Shown here: one piece after another, positions 1-8,249 of the stretch | Numbering within the stretch: the stretch's first letter is position 1 | Layout of the letters: each line of letters opens with the position of its first letter | Assembly: GCA_942492055.1 (NCBI GenBank) | Contig: CALODP010000015.1 | Location: forward strand, 62,001 to 126,000 | DNA: 64,000 nucleotides | Reading direction: 5' to 3' | Origin: CALODP01 sp942492055 | GTDB lineage: Bacteria; Bacteroidota; Ignavibacteria; Ignavibacteriales; Melioribacteraceae | Made by a program: the position numbers and the translations under genes | The notes under the pieces: generated by a model | What the model was told of the DNA's origin: nothing | What the model saw: the letters and a program-made list of their open reading frames with translations, nothing else | The model's database searches: none

Positions 1-785
1 GCCAAGGTTGGGAAAGTAATATTATTGATCAGCCTGAAGCTGTGAAAAAGATTATAAATAATGGCGCAGAGAGAATTGCGGCTGGAATTGGAGTTGGTGG
101 TAAAATTCAGGACGGTAACCTTAACAGGCTTATTGATCATACAATGTTAAAAGCGGATACTACCGAAGATGAAATCAGAACTTTGTGTGCTGAAGCTAAG
201 AAATATATATTCGCTTCGGTATGCGTTAATCCATGTTATGTCCCTCTCTGCTATTCTTTGTTGAAAGATACCAAAGTTAAAGTATGCACTGTTATCGGTT
301 TCCCATTGGGCGCAAACTCAACTGAGATAAAAAGAGCCGAAGCTGAGCAAGCTTTGAAAGAAGGAGCCGAAGAGATTGATATGGTTATCAATGTCGGTCA
401 GCTCAAGCAAGGAAACAACGAATACGTATTTAACGACATAAATCAAGTTGTATTGGCCGCAAAAAAGAAGAACGCAATTTGCAAAGTAATTATAGAAACC
501 GCTTTGTTATCGGACGAGGAAAAAGTTAAAGCATGTTTGCTTGCCAAATCCGCAAAGGCCGATTTTGTTAAAACCTCTACCGGATTTAGTACCGGTGGCG
601 CTACCGCAGGGGATGTTGCTCTGATGAAATACGTTGTAGGAAGTTCGGTTGGAGTTAAAGCCTCCGGTGGAATAAGAACTTTCGAAGACGCTGAGACAAT
701 GATTGAAAGTGGTGCCGATAGAATAGGGGCAAGTGCCAGTGTTAAGATTGTTACCAAACAAAACGGGGAAGCGAGCGGTTACTAG
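1..785 (+). CDS. deoC: Deoxyribose-phosphate aldolase, 5' truncated by window edge
   Basis: Class I aldolase that cleaves 2-deoxyribose-5-phosphate to glyceraldehyde-3-phosphate and acetaldehyde in deoxynucleoside catabolism; cytoplasmic. The reading frame (first full codon at base 3) is open to the window's left edge. A GTG at 42 could serve as a start, but coding-like residues continue upstream of it, so the true start probably lies outside. Visible motifs are IDHTMLK near the start of the barrel, EIDMVINVG carrying the catalytic Asp, VKTSTGF with the Schiff-base Lys, and VKASGGIRT with the second active-site Lys. The stop TAG overlaps the GTG start of the next gene, suggesting translational coupling. 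Family assignment is firm; only the N-terminus is unknown. Confidence 0.95.
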   Translation, partial: QGWESNIIDQPEAVKKIINNGAERIAAGIGVGGKIQDGNLNRLIDHTMLKADTTEDEIRTLCAEAKKYIFASVCVNPCYVPLCYSLLKDTKVKVCTVIGFPLGANSTEIKRAEAEQALKEGAEEIDMVINVGQLKQGNNEYVFNDINQVVLAAKKKNAICKVIIETALLSDEEKVKACLLAKSAKADFVKTSTGFSTGGATAGDVALMKYVVGSSVGVKASGGIRTFEDAETMIESGADRIGASASVKIVTKQNGEASGY

Positions 786-1009
786 TGGTTATAGATTTGG
801 TCGTTACAAATACGGATGACGGATTTAATTCCGAAATCCCTTCGATACATGGCTGCGAAAGTTGGGCGCACGATGAAGATTCCTCAATTAGTAACAGTAT
901 AGAGTTGCTTCGGTTTTATATTAATCTTCCCAATGATGTGGAAATCAAAATTGACAAAGCTCGTGTAGAACGAGAAAAAACTATTTACAAATTAGTATTT
1001 GAGAAATAG
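785..1009 (+). CDS. Small HicB-like hypothetical protein
   Basis: A 74-residue protein starting at a GTG that overlaps the deoC stop by one base. The N-terminal half (VTNTDDGFNSEIPSIHGCES) resembles the beta-strand pattern of HicB-like domains, where a strand leads to a PxxxGC turn and then a helix. I see no DNA-binding domain and no adjacent HicA-like toxin. The gene lies in one tight run with deoC, trmH and aroA, spaced three bases from trmH, so it is probably co-transcribed. Overlapping start and dense packing argue that it is a real gene. The function is unknown and the HicB resemblance is by eye only. Confidence 0.6.
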   Translation: MVIDLVVTNTDDGFNSEIPSIHGCESWAHDEDSSISNSIELLRFYINLPNDVEIKIDKARVEREKTIYKLVFEK

Positions 1010-1012
1010 AGT

Positions 1013-1603
1013 TTGAGAAAAATTAAAACAGAAAGCAGACTAAATAAAATTACGGCTGCTCTTGAAAAAAGGCAGCCTTCACTTCACGTTGTTCTTGAAA
1101 ATATTCATGATCTTCATAACGTTAGTGCTATCTATAGGACTTGCGACGCGGTTGGAGTTCAGGAGGTTTCCCTTCTGTATAACGTTGAGAAGTCTCCAAC
1201 CATTCACCGTGAATCTTCCGCTTCAGCTAAAAAATGGGTAGACAGTTTACGATTCGATTCCACTAAAGAGTGCTTTGATAATCTTCGGGATAAGGGCTTT
1301 AAGATATACGCAAGTAAGCTGGCACCTGAGGCAAAAAATATGTATGAATTGGATTTTACCGAAAGGGTAGCTATCGTTTTAGGAAATGAACATCGGGGAA
1401 TTTCGGAAGAGGTGGAAGAATTAGCTGACGAGCTGTTTTATATTCCAATGCATGGGATGATACAAAGCCTAAATGTGTCAGTTGCCAACGCGGTTACTCT
1501 TTATGAAGCACAAAGGCAACGTTGGGCCAAAGGAATGTACGACGAAAGTGAATATTCCGCAGACGAATTGAATAATCAAATTGATGATTGGTGTAACAGA
1601 TGA
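1013..1603 (+). CDS. trmH: TrmH-type tRNA (guanosine-2'-O)-methyltransferase (SPOUT)
   Basis: SPOUT-class methyltransferase of 196 residues. It carries the family's three motifs: LENIHDLHNVSAIYRTCDA near the N-terminus, IVLGNEHRGISEE in the middle, and the C-terminal knot IQSLNVSVANAVTLYEAQR that binds S-adenosylmethionine. By family knowledge it would methylate the ribose of G18 in the tRNA D-loop. A related ribose methylation target is possible, because SPOUT paralogues are hard to separate by eye. The start is a TTG three bases after the previous stop. The 3' end overlaps the aroA ATG by four bases (ATGA), so the two are translationally coupled. Confidence 0.88.
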   Translation: MRKIKTESRLNKITAALEKRQPSLHVVLENIHDLHNVSAIYRTCDAVGVQEVSLLYNVEKSPTIHRESSASAKKWVDSLRFDSTKECFDNLRDKGFKIYASKLAPEAKNMYELDFTERVAIVLGNEHRGISEEVEELADELFYIPMHGMIQSLNVSVANAVTLYEAQRQRWAKGMYDESEYSADELNNQIDDWCNR

Positions 1604-2874
1604 ATCAGTTTTTTGAAAAGAAAAGTGGATTTAAAGGGGAATTAAGTTTGCCCGGTGACAAATCGATTTCGCATAGAGCGGTAATGTTTTCCGCAATGGC
1701 CGAAGGTGAATCAAAGATTTATAATTGTCTCATGTCAGAAGATGTTATTTCAACAATGAATTGTTTTCGTCAACTGGGGTGCGACATTGTAGTTGACGGA
1801 GCCGAAATAACAGTTGTGGGAAAGGGCTATAAAGGATTTGTTAAACCAAACTCGGATTTGGATGCCGGTAACTCCGGAACGACTTCCAGACTTATTAGCG
1901 GTATACTAGCTGCGCAAAAATTTGATACTACTTTGATAGGTGACTCTTCTCTTTCGAAAAGGCCAATGAACAGAGTGATAAATCCTCTCAAGGAAATGGG
2001 TGCCGATATTATTCCTACTGCAGACGGTACTCTTCCCATGACAATTAAGGGAACCAAAGGATTGCTTCCGATAGATTATGTAATGCCTGTTGCAAGCGCG
2101 CAAGTAAAGAGTGCCGTTTTATTGGCAGGGTTGCATTCGGAAGAAAGAACCTGTGTAATTGAAAAAGAAGCCACAAGAAATCATACCGAGAAAATGTTGA
2201 ATCTTGAGGTGGTTCCTTTTGAGGGAGGAAGAAAGATCTATTCGTCAAAAGAGAATTATCCGATTGCCGGAGAATACATAGTCCCTTCCGATATTTCAAC
2301 AGCGGCTTTCTTTATGGTTTTAGGGGCAGTATCCGATAACTCGGAAATAAAATTGAAAAGAGTCCTACTTAATGATACCAGAGACGGTGTTGTAAAAATA
2401 CTTTTGAAAATGGGAGCCAATGTTGAGATAGAAAATCTTTCCGATACAACCGGAGAAGCTTTCGGGGATGTTATTGTTACTTCCGGGAAATTAAAGAATA
2501 TAGAGATCGGAAAGGATATTATTCCTAATATTATTGATGAAATCCCTGTTCTATCTGTTGCCGGTCTTATGGCGGAAGGGGAATTCGTCATTAGAAACGC
2601 CAAAGAACTCCGTGTTAAAGAATCGGATCGTATAGCTGCATTGTGCGAGAATTACAGAAAGCTTGGTGTTGATGTTGATGAGTATGAGGACGGGTTTAAG
2701 TTGAGTGGTAAGATAACCGAGAAAAATGTTACATTGGAAAGTTTCGGAGATCATCGAATCGCTATGGCTTTTGCTGTATTAGGATTGGTAACTGATTGCG
2801 GAGTTACGATAAAAGATTTCGAATGCGCTAATATCTCCAATCCTCAATTTCTTGCGCAGATAGCTTCATTATAA
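1600..2874 (+). CDS. aroA: 3-phosphoshikimate 1-carboxyvinyltransferase (EPSP synthase)
   Basis: Sixth step of the shikimate pathway: transfers the enolpyruvyl group of PEP to shikimate-3-phosphate. At 424 residues it has the usual length. Diagnostic segments in order are LPGDKSISHRA (substrate Lys/Ser), GNSGTTSRL, RPMNRVINPLKEMGA, ASAQVKSAVLLAGL, PSDISTAAFF, ELRVKESDRI and FGDHRIAMAFAVLGL. All catalytic positions that I can recognise are present. It is the last gene of the deoC-aroA run, overlapping trmH by four bases, and is followed by a UUCG-loop terminator at about 2967. Confidence 0.97.
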   Translation: MNQFFEKKSGFKGELSLPGDKSISHRAVMFSAMAEGESKIYNCLMSEDVISTMNCFRQLGCDIVVDGAEITVVGKGYKGFVKPNSDLDAGNSGTTSRLISGILAAQKFDTTLIGDSSLSKRPMNRVINPLKEMGADIIPTADGTLPMTIKGTKGLLPIDYVMPVASAQVKSAVLLAGLHSEERTCVIEKEATRNHTEKMLNLEVVPFEGGRKIYSSKENYPIAGEYIVPSDISTAAFFMVLGAVSDNSEIKLKRVLLNDTRDGVVKILLKMGANVEIENLSDTTGEAFGDVIVTSGKLKNIEIGKDIIPNIIDEIPVLSVAGLMAEGEFVIRNAKELRVKESDRIAALCENYRKLGVDVDEYEDGFKLSGKITEKNVTLESFGDHRIAMAFAVLGLVTDCGVTIKDFECANISNPQFLAQIASL

Positions 2875-2966
2875 TACTGGTATCGTGATGTAATACTAGG
2901 TTTTATACTATCTGCTTGAGTATGCATATCCGGAAGATATTTTGTCACTAATATATTTGAATAAAT

Positions 2967-2988
2967 AAGGTCACTTCGGTGGCCTTTT
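2967..2988 (+). terminator. Rho-independent terminator with UUCG tetraloop
   Basis: AAGGTCAC and GTGGCCTT flank a TTCG loop, followed by TTTT. The stem holds one G-T wobble. It sits 92 bases after the aroA stop and would end the deoC-aroA transcript. Confidence 0.75.
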
Positions 2989-3044
2989 ACGTTTCCTCTT
3001 CTCTATTTATTGTTCCGAGATCCCTCATAGCTTCTTTTTATTTT

Positions 3045-3240
3045 GGAGTTGCGATATTTCCGTTAGAAGTCATGATTACTGAAGAGGAGTCATGAGTTTT
3101 TAGGTAGGAGTTACGATTTCCGGAGCGGGAGTCACGATTTTTCGAGCAGGAGTTAACATTTATTTAGTAGGAGTTGCCATTTTCAGACCGGGAGTTGCCT
3201 ATTTTGTGGTAGGAGTCACGATTCCATAGCAGTAGTTGTT
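3045..3240 (+). repeat. Degenerate 21-bp tandem array A
   Basis: Nine consecutive units plus a partial one, each beginning GGAGTY (or a close variant) and continuing roughly RCGATTTT. Unit starts are at 3045, 3066, 3086, 3107, 3128, 3149, 3170, 3191 and 3212, so spacing is 20 or 21 bases. From 3107 to about 3228 one forward frame stays open and reads as heptads beginning GVTI, GVTI, GVNI, GVAI, GVAY and GVTI, but there is no convincing start codon. No opposed arm is seen here. Between 3241 and 3295 there is also an inverted repeat with arms TTTTTTTGCA and TGCAAAAAAA. The function is unknown; the same periodicity recurs at 35.5 kb and 61.6 kb. Confidence 0.8.
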
Positions 3241-3344
3241 GTTTTTTTGCACATAAAGTGGGAGAATATTGTAGATAATTGCAAAAAAAACGACTAAAGT
3301 GGGGAAGTGTTGTTTTGGGCTTACCCTAATTAATGTGAAAGCAA

Positions 3345-3402
3345 AAAGAAATATATCTATCGGCCGAGAATAGTGATCTGGTTTTCCCAGACCGATAGAT
3401 TT
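3345..3402 (-). terminator. Putative terminator for the subtilase gene
   Basis: On the minus strand, just after the protease stop, ATCTATCGG (3392-3400) pairs with its complement at 3355-3363. An inner CTGG/CCAG stem lies between them. The transcript continues into a T-rich stretch (ATATTTCTTTTT). The T-run is imperfect, so this is a moderate call. Confidence 0.4.
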
Positions 3403-3421
3403 GTGTAGTACCATAATGATG

Positions 3422-6415
3422 CTATTTGAGAAGCATCATCTTCTTCACATCTGTAAATCTGTTTCCGATCCTAATCTCGTAAAAGTAAACTCCCGACGGC
3501 AAACCGGAGCCATCGAAGTCTATTTTGTGTGTACCTGCTTCGAACTCCTTCTCTTTTAGTAATGCTCCTACTTTTTCCCCTAACGTATTATATATCGCAA
3601 CGGAAACCTTTCCCTGAACCGGCATTCCGAATTGGATATTGGTTTTCGGGTTGAAAGGATTCGGGTAGTTTTGTTCCATGGAATATGAGAGAGGAGTGTT
3701 GAGTACCGTCACTTCGGGAGAATAGGTGAATGTCCCGTCGGTATCGATCTGTTTCAATCTGTAGATAAACTTGTTCCCTCCGATTGGATTGCTATCCGTA
3801 TAGGAATAGTAGTTGATTCTGTTGCTATTAAGATTTCCCTCAACAAAACCGATTATCTCAAAATGAGTTTCCGATTGGGATGTTCCTTTGTATTTGTCGG
3901 TAGAAGAGGATGCTCTTTCGATTTCGAAGCCTACGTTGTTTTGCTCGGTTGCTGTGCTCCATTCCAAAAGGATTCCCTTTTTAGTTCCCGATGCCTTGAA
4001 GGTCATTAGCTCTACCGGTAATGCGCTCGGTGAGGTTGCGACAATCGGACGTATTCTAAAATCCCCCGAACCGTAAGAGCCCCATGAACCGGAGGTGTAT
4101 AAAGAGGAACGATTATCAATCGAACCGGTATCCATTCTAAAGTATGTTGTTGAGCCTGCTGTGAAATAGAGAACCGCGTGATAATCGGTTCCGGCTGTAA
4201 CATTAACCGCGGCGTCTGCCATCTCAACGAAGTTCCAACTATATGCCTGTGTTTTGTCTGCTCCGAAAAAGATGGTAGAGCCTAGCTTTGAGCCGGGAAG
4301 GCCGGAATTATCACTCCATATTTCCAGAGATAAGTTCCCGGTAAATCCTACCAGAGTGGAAGGATGAAAGAATAAACCACTCACTATTCCGGAGGTAGAA
4401 GGGGAGAAGCGAACCGCGATTTTTTCGTTTAAGGATACTGACTTGGAAGAGGTTGCGCCCCAAGCGTCGTAGGCGAAGAGGTCATGAGTAGGAGTCCAAG
4501 AACTATTAACCGCTTTTGAGAGAGCCTTGAATATATTTAGCTTTCCGTAGCCCCATGTATAATCGGGAAGTCCGTCGCCGGTGTAGCTATCGGTATCGGC
4601 GTTGCCGGTTATCAAAGATTTTATATCGCTATATGTAGCGGAGTTGTTTTCCTGAAGTAATAGGGCAACCGCTCCCGTAGCTACCGGTGCCGACATTGAG
4701 GTCCCCTGGTTTTTGAAGTATTTGCCTCCGACAATAATATTCGAGTTGTCGGTTGAAGCGTCGGACGAGAAACATGAAATAATGGCTTGCCCCGGGGCGG
4801 CAATTTCCGGCTTTTGTACTCCGTCTCTTCTGGGGCCTATGCTACTAAATGAGGAAATATTATCAGCTCCAATGGATGAGCCGTACCATCGGGCGGTTCC
4901 GGACGTATCGGTCCACTGCCATCGGCTTACATACGAGCCTACTGTTAAGGCATTTGCGGCGTCTCCCGGTGAGCCTATATTATAATTGGAATTTCCGGAG
5001 GGTAAAGTAGCCCCTATAGTAGTTAAGTAAAGCCATCCGTGGAAAGTAGTTGATGACTCTCCGTTGTTTGTTAGCTTTAGTTTCCATGTTCCTGTAGCCG
5101 GAGGAAGAGCGGGATTGGAGTCGTAAACCTGAAAGAGAATTTTCCGATCGGAATTATCCGAATCAATTATGTTGCTTATGTAAATAAAACCTTCGCTTGT
5201 TGAGATTCCGCTAGCCGCGCCGGCAGTCCGTGTCAATGCTGCGGTATCAGTCGGAGTTTCTGCCACAGCAGTTACATCTATACCGGAATCGAACCATCCA
5301 TTAAAAAGAAAGTAATCATTTAAGGAGCCTGAAGCAGGGGTATAAGAGGGAACCGTAAAGGAAACTTCGCCGGTAGATCCGGCCGGAATTGTTACCGAAT
5401 AATGGATATTATCGTCCCCCTCGTTCCCTGCCGAGATAACGGCAATTTTCCCTGTACCGCAAAAAGCGTCAACTGCCTGAGATTGAGTCGACTGTCCGTC
5501 GTGGGCGTTGCTATGTCCACCTAAGCTCAAATTAACAACAACCGGTTTTCCGAAATTAGTTGATTGGGTTGCTGCCCATGTTAACGCGTCGATAATGTTT
5601 GTAGTAGGGAAAGAGCCGTCTCCTGCTTTAACGACTAGTAGATCAGCTTCGGGGGCGATTCCTGAATATTTGTAAGTAGTAATGGAGGCGCCGTTTCCGG
5701 CAGCCGATCCCGCAACGTGTGTTCCATGTCCGTTTATATCTTTTTCTTCCACAAAGCCGGCGGGGGAGCCGTCAATTTCGTCATTGATGTGGGCTTGCGT
5801 ATATTCAATGCCATAGTTAAATCCGGTTGGGTGGTTTTCACCCGGATCGTCCGGAGTATTTGATTGATCCCACATTTTCAGAATTCTGCTTTTGGTAGTG
5901 TCGTCGGGATCTCTGAAATCGAGAATATCCCAATCGATACCGGTATCAACGATGCAAACCAAAACTCCGCTACCGGTGTAGGCAGTATTATTAATATATT
6001 GTTGATGAGCCAGATCAGCTCCGATCAGACCAACGGCCACATCATTATGGGGATAGAGAATTTCACCTGCGTCGATATAGGTTATCTGGGTAAGTTCCGC
6101 AATTTTCAGCATGTCATTTAGAGTAAGTCTGGAAGTAACAAAGTTTTCCAGTTCCGAGTTAACATGAACACCGTTGGCCAATAAAACATTGGCTTGATTT
6201 GTATAGATTATCGCTGGATAAAGAGTTTCTTCAGTGGAAGTGCTTGCTTGCAAGTTCATTTCGGGGAAAAGAGTAACAGTTTCTCTTTCCGGTTTTTGAG
6301 ATTGCTTGATTAGTTCAATGAATTTGGGGTGAATTTTACTTTGAGCTTTTTCGGATAAATCCTGAGCGATTACCGAACCAAGAGTAATTATCAATAGCAA
6401 GAAAGTTTTTCTCAT
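3422..6415 (-). CDS. Secreted subtilisin-like serine protease with T9SS sorting domain
   Basis: Peptidase S8 family, 997 residues. The frame extends 40 codons further upstream, but the ATG at 6415 begins a clear signal peptide (MRKTFLLLIITLGSVIAQ) and has a GGAGGG ribosome site about seven bases before it, so I take that start. The catalytic triad is visible: Asp in VDTGIDWD (about residue 157), His in GHGTHVAGSAAGNG (about 231) and Ser in GTSMSAPVATGA (about 572). A beta-rich insert separates His and Ser, and further beta domains follow. The last 85 or so residues form a T9SS type A sorting domain with QNYPNPFNPKT and a Gly-Val-Tyr-Phe ending. The protein is probably exported by Sec, carried by T9SS and anchored or released outside, where it degrades protein. 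It is monocistronic. Confidence 0.93.
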   Translation of the reverse strand: MRKTFLLLIITLGSVIAQDLSEKAQSKIHPKFIELIKQSQKPERETVTLFPEMNLQASTSTEETLYPAIIYTNQANVLLANGVHVNSELENFVTSRLTLNDMLKIAELTQITYIDAGEILYPHNDVAVGLIGADLAHQQYINNTAYTGSGVLVCIVDTGIDWDILDFRDPDDTTKSRILKMWDQSNTPDDPGENHPTGFNYGIEYTQAHINDEIDGSPAGFVEEKDINGHGTHVAGSAAGNGASITTYKYSGIAPEADLLVVKAGDGSFPTTNIIDALTWAATQSTNFGKPVVVNLSLGGHSNAHDGQSTQSQAVDAFCGTGKIAVISAGNEGDDNIHYSVTIPAGSTGEVSFTVPSYTPASGSLNDYFLFNGWFDSGIDVTAVAETPTDTAALTRTAGAASGISTSEGFIYISNIIDSDNSDRKILFQVYDSNPALPPATGTWKLKLTNNGESSTTFHGWLYLTTIGATLPSGNSNYNIGSPGDAANALTVGSYVSRWQWTDTSGTARWYGSSIGADNISSFSSIGPRRDGVQKPEIAAPGQAIISCFSSDASTDNSNIIVGGKYFKNQGTSMSAPVATGAVALLLQENNSATYSDIKSLITGNADTDSYTGDGLPDYTWGYGKLNIFKALSKAVNSSWTPTHDLFAYDAWGATSSKSVSLNEKIAVRFSPSTSGIVSGLFFHPSTLVGFTGNLSLEIWSDNSGLPGSKLGSTIFFGADKTQAYSWNFVEMADAAVNVTAGTDYHAVLYFTAGSTTYFRMDTGSIDNRSSLYTSGSWGSYGSGDFRIRPIVATSPSALPVELMTFKASGTKKGILLEWSTATEQNNVGFEIERASSSTDKYKGTSQSETHFEIIGFVEGNLNSNRINYYSYTDSNPIGGNKFIYRLKQIDTDGTFTYSPEVTVLNTPLSYSMEQNYPNPFNPKTNIQFGMPVQGKVSVAIYNTLGEKVGALLKEKEFEAGTHKIDFDGSGLPSGVYFYEIRIGNRFTDVKKMMLLK

Positions 6416-6843
6416 TTTACCCTCCAAAAAATAATAACAAAGGGGAGGAGAATAAGAGGTTTTCCCCCGGAAACAGACTCTTAAGAATAGGAACAAAAAT
6501 AAACCGGATGGAATTCCAGAGGAATATGCGTGCATATGAATATTAATACGTGATTTCGTTAGAGATGATTCTCATTAAGAAAAAATTATTCTCAATTGTG
6601 AAAATGTCAGAAGATAATTTTATATGGAAAAATAAATGAATGAATCAAATGTTTGCTATAACCGAAGAATTTACTATTTTAATGGCGCATGAAATGAGTA
6701 CAAGAACGCTGGCACACTTTTTTATTGGAAATACTTATGTAAAAGCGAAAAATACATGAATATACTGAACACACACATAGAGAACATAATAATTCTAATC
6801 AACCTAATAATCATTGTGATTAAATATACAGTTTGATCAAAAG
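6416..6843. other. Intergenic spacer between divergent genes
   Basis: About 430 AT-rich bases separate the start of the minus-strand protease from the plus-strand ferredoxin gene. The spacer must hold promoters for both directions, but I cannot place a convincing promoter pair. No open frame of plausible length and no RNA gene is visible. Confidence 0.5.
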
Positions 6844-6877
6844 AAGGTTACTAAATATTTAGTAGCCTTTTTTGTTT
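6844..6877 (+). terminator. Hairpin with T-run directly upstream of the ferredoxin gene
   Basis: GGTTACTAAA (6846-6855) pairs with TTTAGTAGCC (6858-6867) through one wobble and is followed by TTTTTTGTTTT. It looks like an intrinsic terminator, yet it ends only about 20 bases before the start at 6898 and no gene precedes it on this strand. It may act as a leader attenuator or end an unseen short transcript. Confidence 0.55.
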
Positions 6878-6897
6878 TAAACAAATGGAGAAATAAT

Positions 6898-7185
6898 ATG
6901 GCTAAAGTAAAAGGCGATATTGTAATCGACATCGAGAGATGCAAAGGGTGCGAACTTTGTGTCCAAGCGTGTCCGCAAGGTGCACTAGAAAAGTCGCGCA
7001 AGGTGAATAACAAAGGATACCTATACATAGTAAAAGTCGAGGATAATTGTACCGGTTGTACAAACTGTGCGATGGTTTGTCCTGACGGAGTAATTAAAGT
7101 ATATCGACAGACCGCGAGCAAGAAAGAGTCTGTCGCGCAAATTTCAAATGTAACTGGGGACTTAAAAGTAACGGTGAAAGAATGA
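6898..7185 (+). CDS. 2-oxoacid:ferredoxin oxidoreductase, delta (4Fe-4S ferredoxin) subunit
   Basis: A 95-residue ferredoxin-like protein with two cluster motifs, CKGCELCVQACP near residue 17 and CTGCTNCAMVCP near residue 47. Each provides the CxxCxxCxxxCP ligands of a 4Fe-4S centre. In this enzyme family the delta subunit passes electrons from the thiamine-bound intermediate to an external ferredoxin. It is the first gene of a four-gene operon and overlaps the alpha gene by four bases. The start ATG lies after a GGAGAAAT ribosome site. The gene order delta-alpha-beta-gamma is typical of Kor/Vor-type complexes. Confidence 0.92.
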   Translation: MAKVKGDIVIDIERCKGCELCVQACPQGALEKSRKVNNKGYLYIVKVEDNCTGCTNCAMVCPDGVIKVYRQTASKKESVAQISNVTGDLKVTVKE

Positions 7186-8249
7186 AAGAACTAAAACTAA
7201 TGAAAGGCAACGAAGCATTGGCAGAAGCCGCAATCAGAGCAGGCTGCGATGCTTATTTCGGATATCCTATCACTCCTCAATCTGAAGTTCTTGAATATCT
7301 TAGCAAAGAAGCCGAGAAAAGAACCGGGATGGTAGTATTACAGGCGGAAAGCGAAGTAGCTTCCATAAATATGGTATACGGCGCTGCCGGAACCGGAAAA
7401 AAAGTTATGACATCATCATCAAGCCCGGGAATGAGTTTGATGCAAGAAGGTGTTTCCTATATCGCGTGCGCGGAATTACCATGTTTATTGGTTAATGTAA
7501 ACAGAGGTGGCCCGGGATTGGGGACTATTCAACCTTCGCAAGGGGATTATTTCCAGTCGGTTAAAGGGGGCGGACACGGGGATTACCGTATGATTGTTTT
7601 GGCTCCTTCCTCTGTTCAGGAGATGGCCGATTTCGTAAAATTATCATTCGATTTGGCTTTCAAATGGAAGAATCCGATAATGATATTATCTGACGGAGCA
7701 TTGGGTCAGATGATGGAAAAAGTAGAGTTGGCTCCCCAACTGGAGCGAACAAATGAAGTATACGATTGGGCAACCGTCGGGAAACCTGCTACAAGAGAGA
7801 GAAATTTCATAACTTCTCTACACATTGAGCCGGACAAAATGGAAGAGATTAATATACATCTTCAGAAAAAATATAAAGAAATTGAAGCCAGTGAAGTAAG
7901 ATACGAAACAATCGGATGCGAAGATGCCGATTATATCTTTACCGGATTCGGGCTTGTAGGAAGAATTTGCCAGAAAGCAGCGGAAATGGCCAGAGAAAAG
8001 GGGATTAAGGTTGGAGTAATAAGACCTATTACATTATTCCCGTTCCCGACGAAAGTGATTTCCGAATACAGCCAGAGAGTAAGAGGAATTCTGGATGTAG
8101 AGATGAACGCCGGTCAGATGGTAGAAGATGTTCGCTTGGCTGTTGACGGAAGAGTTCCGGTTGAATTCTACGGAAGAATGGGAGGAGTTGTTCCTACACC
8201 GGAAGAAGTTCTCGCGTATTTTGAAAGAAAATTTATCGGAGGTGAATAA
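7182..8249 (+). CDS. vorB: 2-oxoacid:ferredoxin oxidoreductase, alpha subunit (VorB/KorA type)
   Basis: A 355-residue alpha subunit. It starts with the conserved MKGNEALAEAAIRAGCDAYF, followed by GYPITPQSE, and has the signature GDYFQSVKGGGHGDYR and LAPSSVQEM, which match the VorB/KorA branch. By family the complex oxidatively decarboxylates a 2-oxoacid to the acyl-CoA, or runs in reverse for carbon fixation, with ferredoxin as electron partner. Substrate choice between 2-oxoglutarate and branched 2-oxoacids cannot be read from sequence by eye. It overlaps the delta gene by four bases and the beta gene by one. Confidence 0.92.
   Translation: MKELKLMKGNEALAEAAIRAGCDAYFGYPITPQSEVLEYLSKEAEKRTGMVVLQAESEVASINMVYGAAGTGKKVMTSSSSPGMSLMQEGVSYIACAELPCLLVNVNRGGPGLGTIQPSQGDYFQSVKGGGHGDYRMIVLAPSSVQEMADFVKLSFDLAFKWKNPIMILSDGALGQMMEKVELAPQLERTNEVYDWATVGKPATRERNFITSLHIEPDKMEEINIHLQKKYKEIEASEVRYETIGCEDADYIFTGFGLVGRICQKAAEMAREKGIKVGVIRPITLFPFPTKVISEYSQRVRGILDVEMNAGQMVEDVRLAVDGRVPVEFYGRMGGVVPTPEEVLAYFERKFIGGE

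Noticed and set aside
6416..6535. 40-codon N-terminal extension of the subtilase
   Set aside because: The extension precedes a good ribosome site and a standard signal peptide, so the later ATG is the better start.
6708..6730. Sigma-54 promoter-like TGGCAC
   Set aside because: The downstream GC element at the required spacing is missing.
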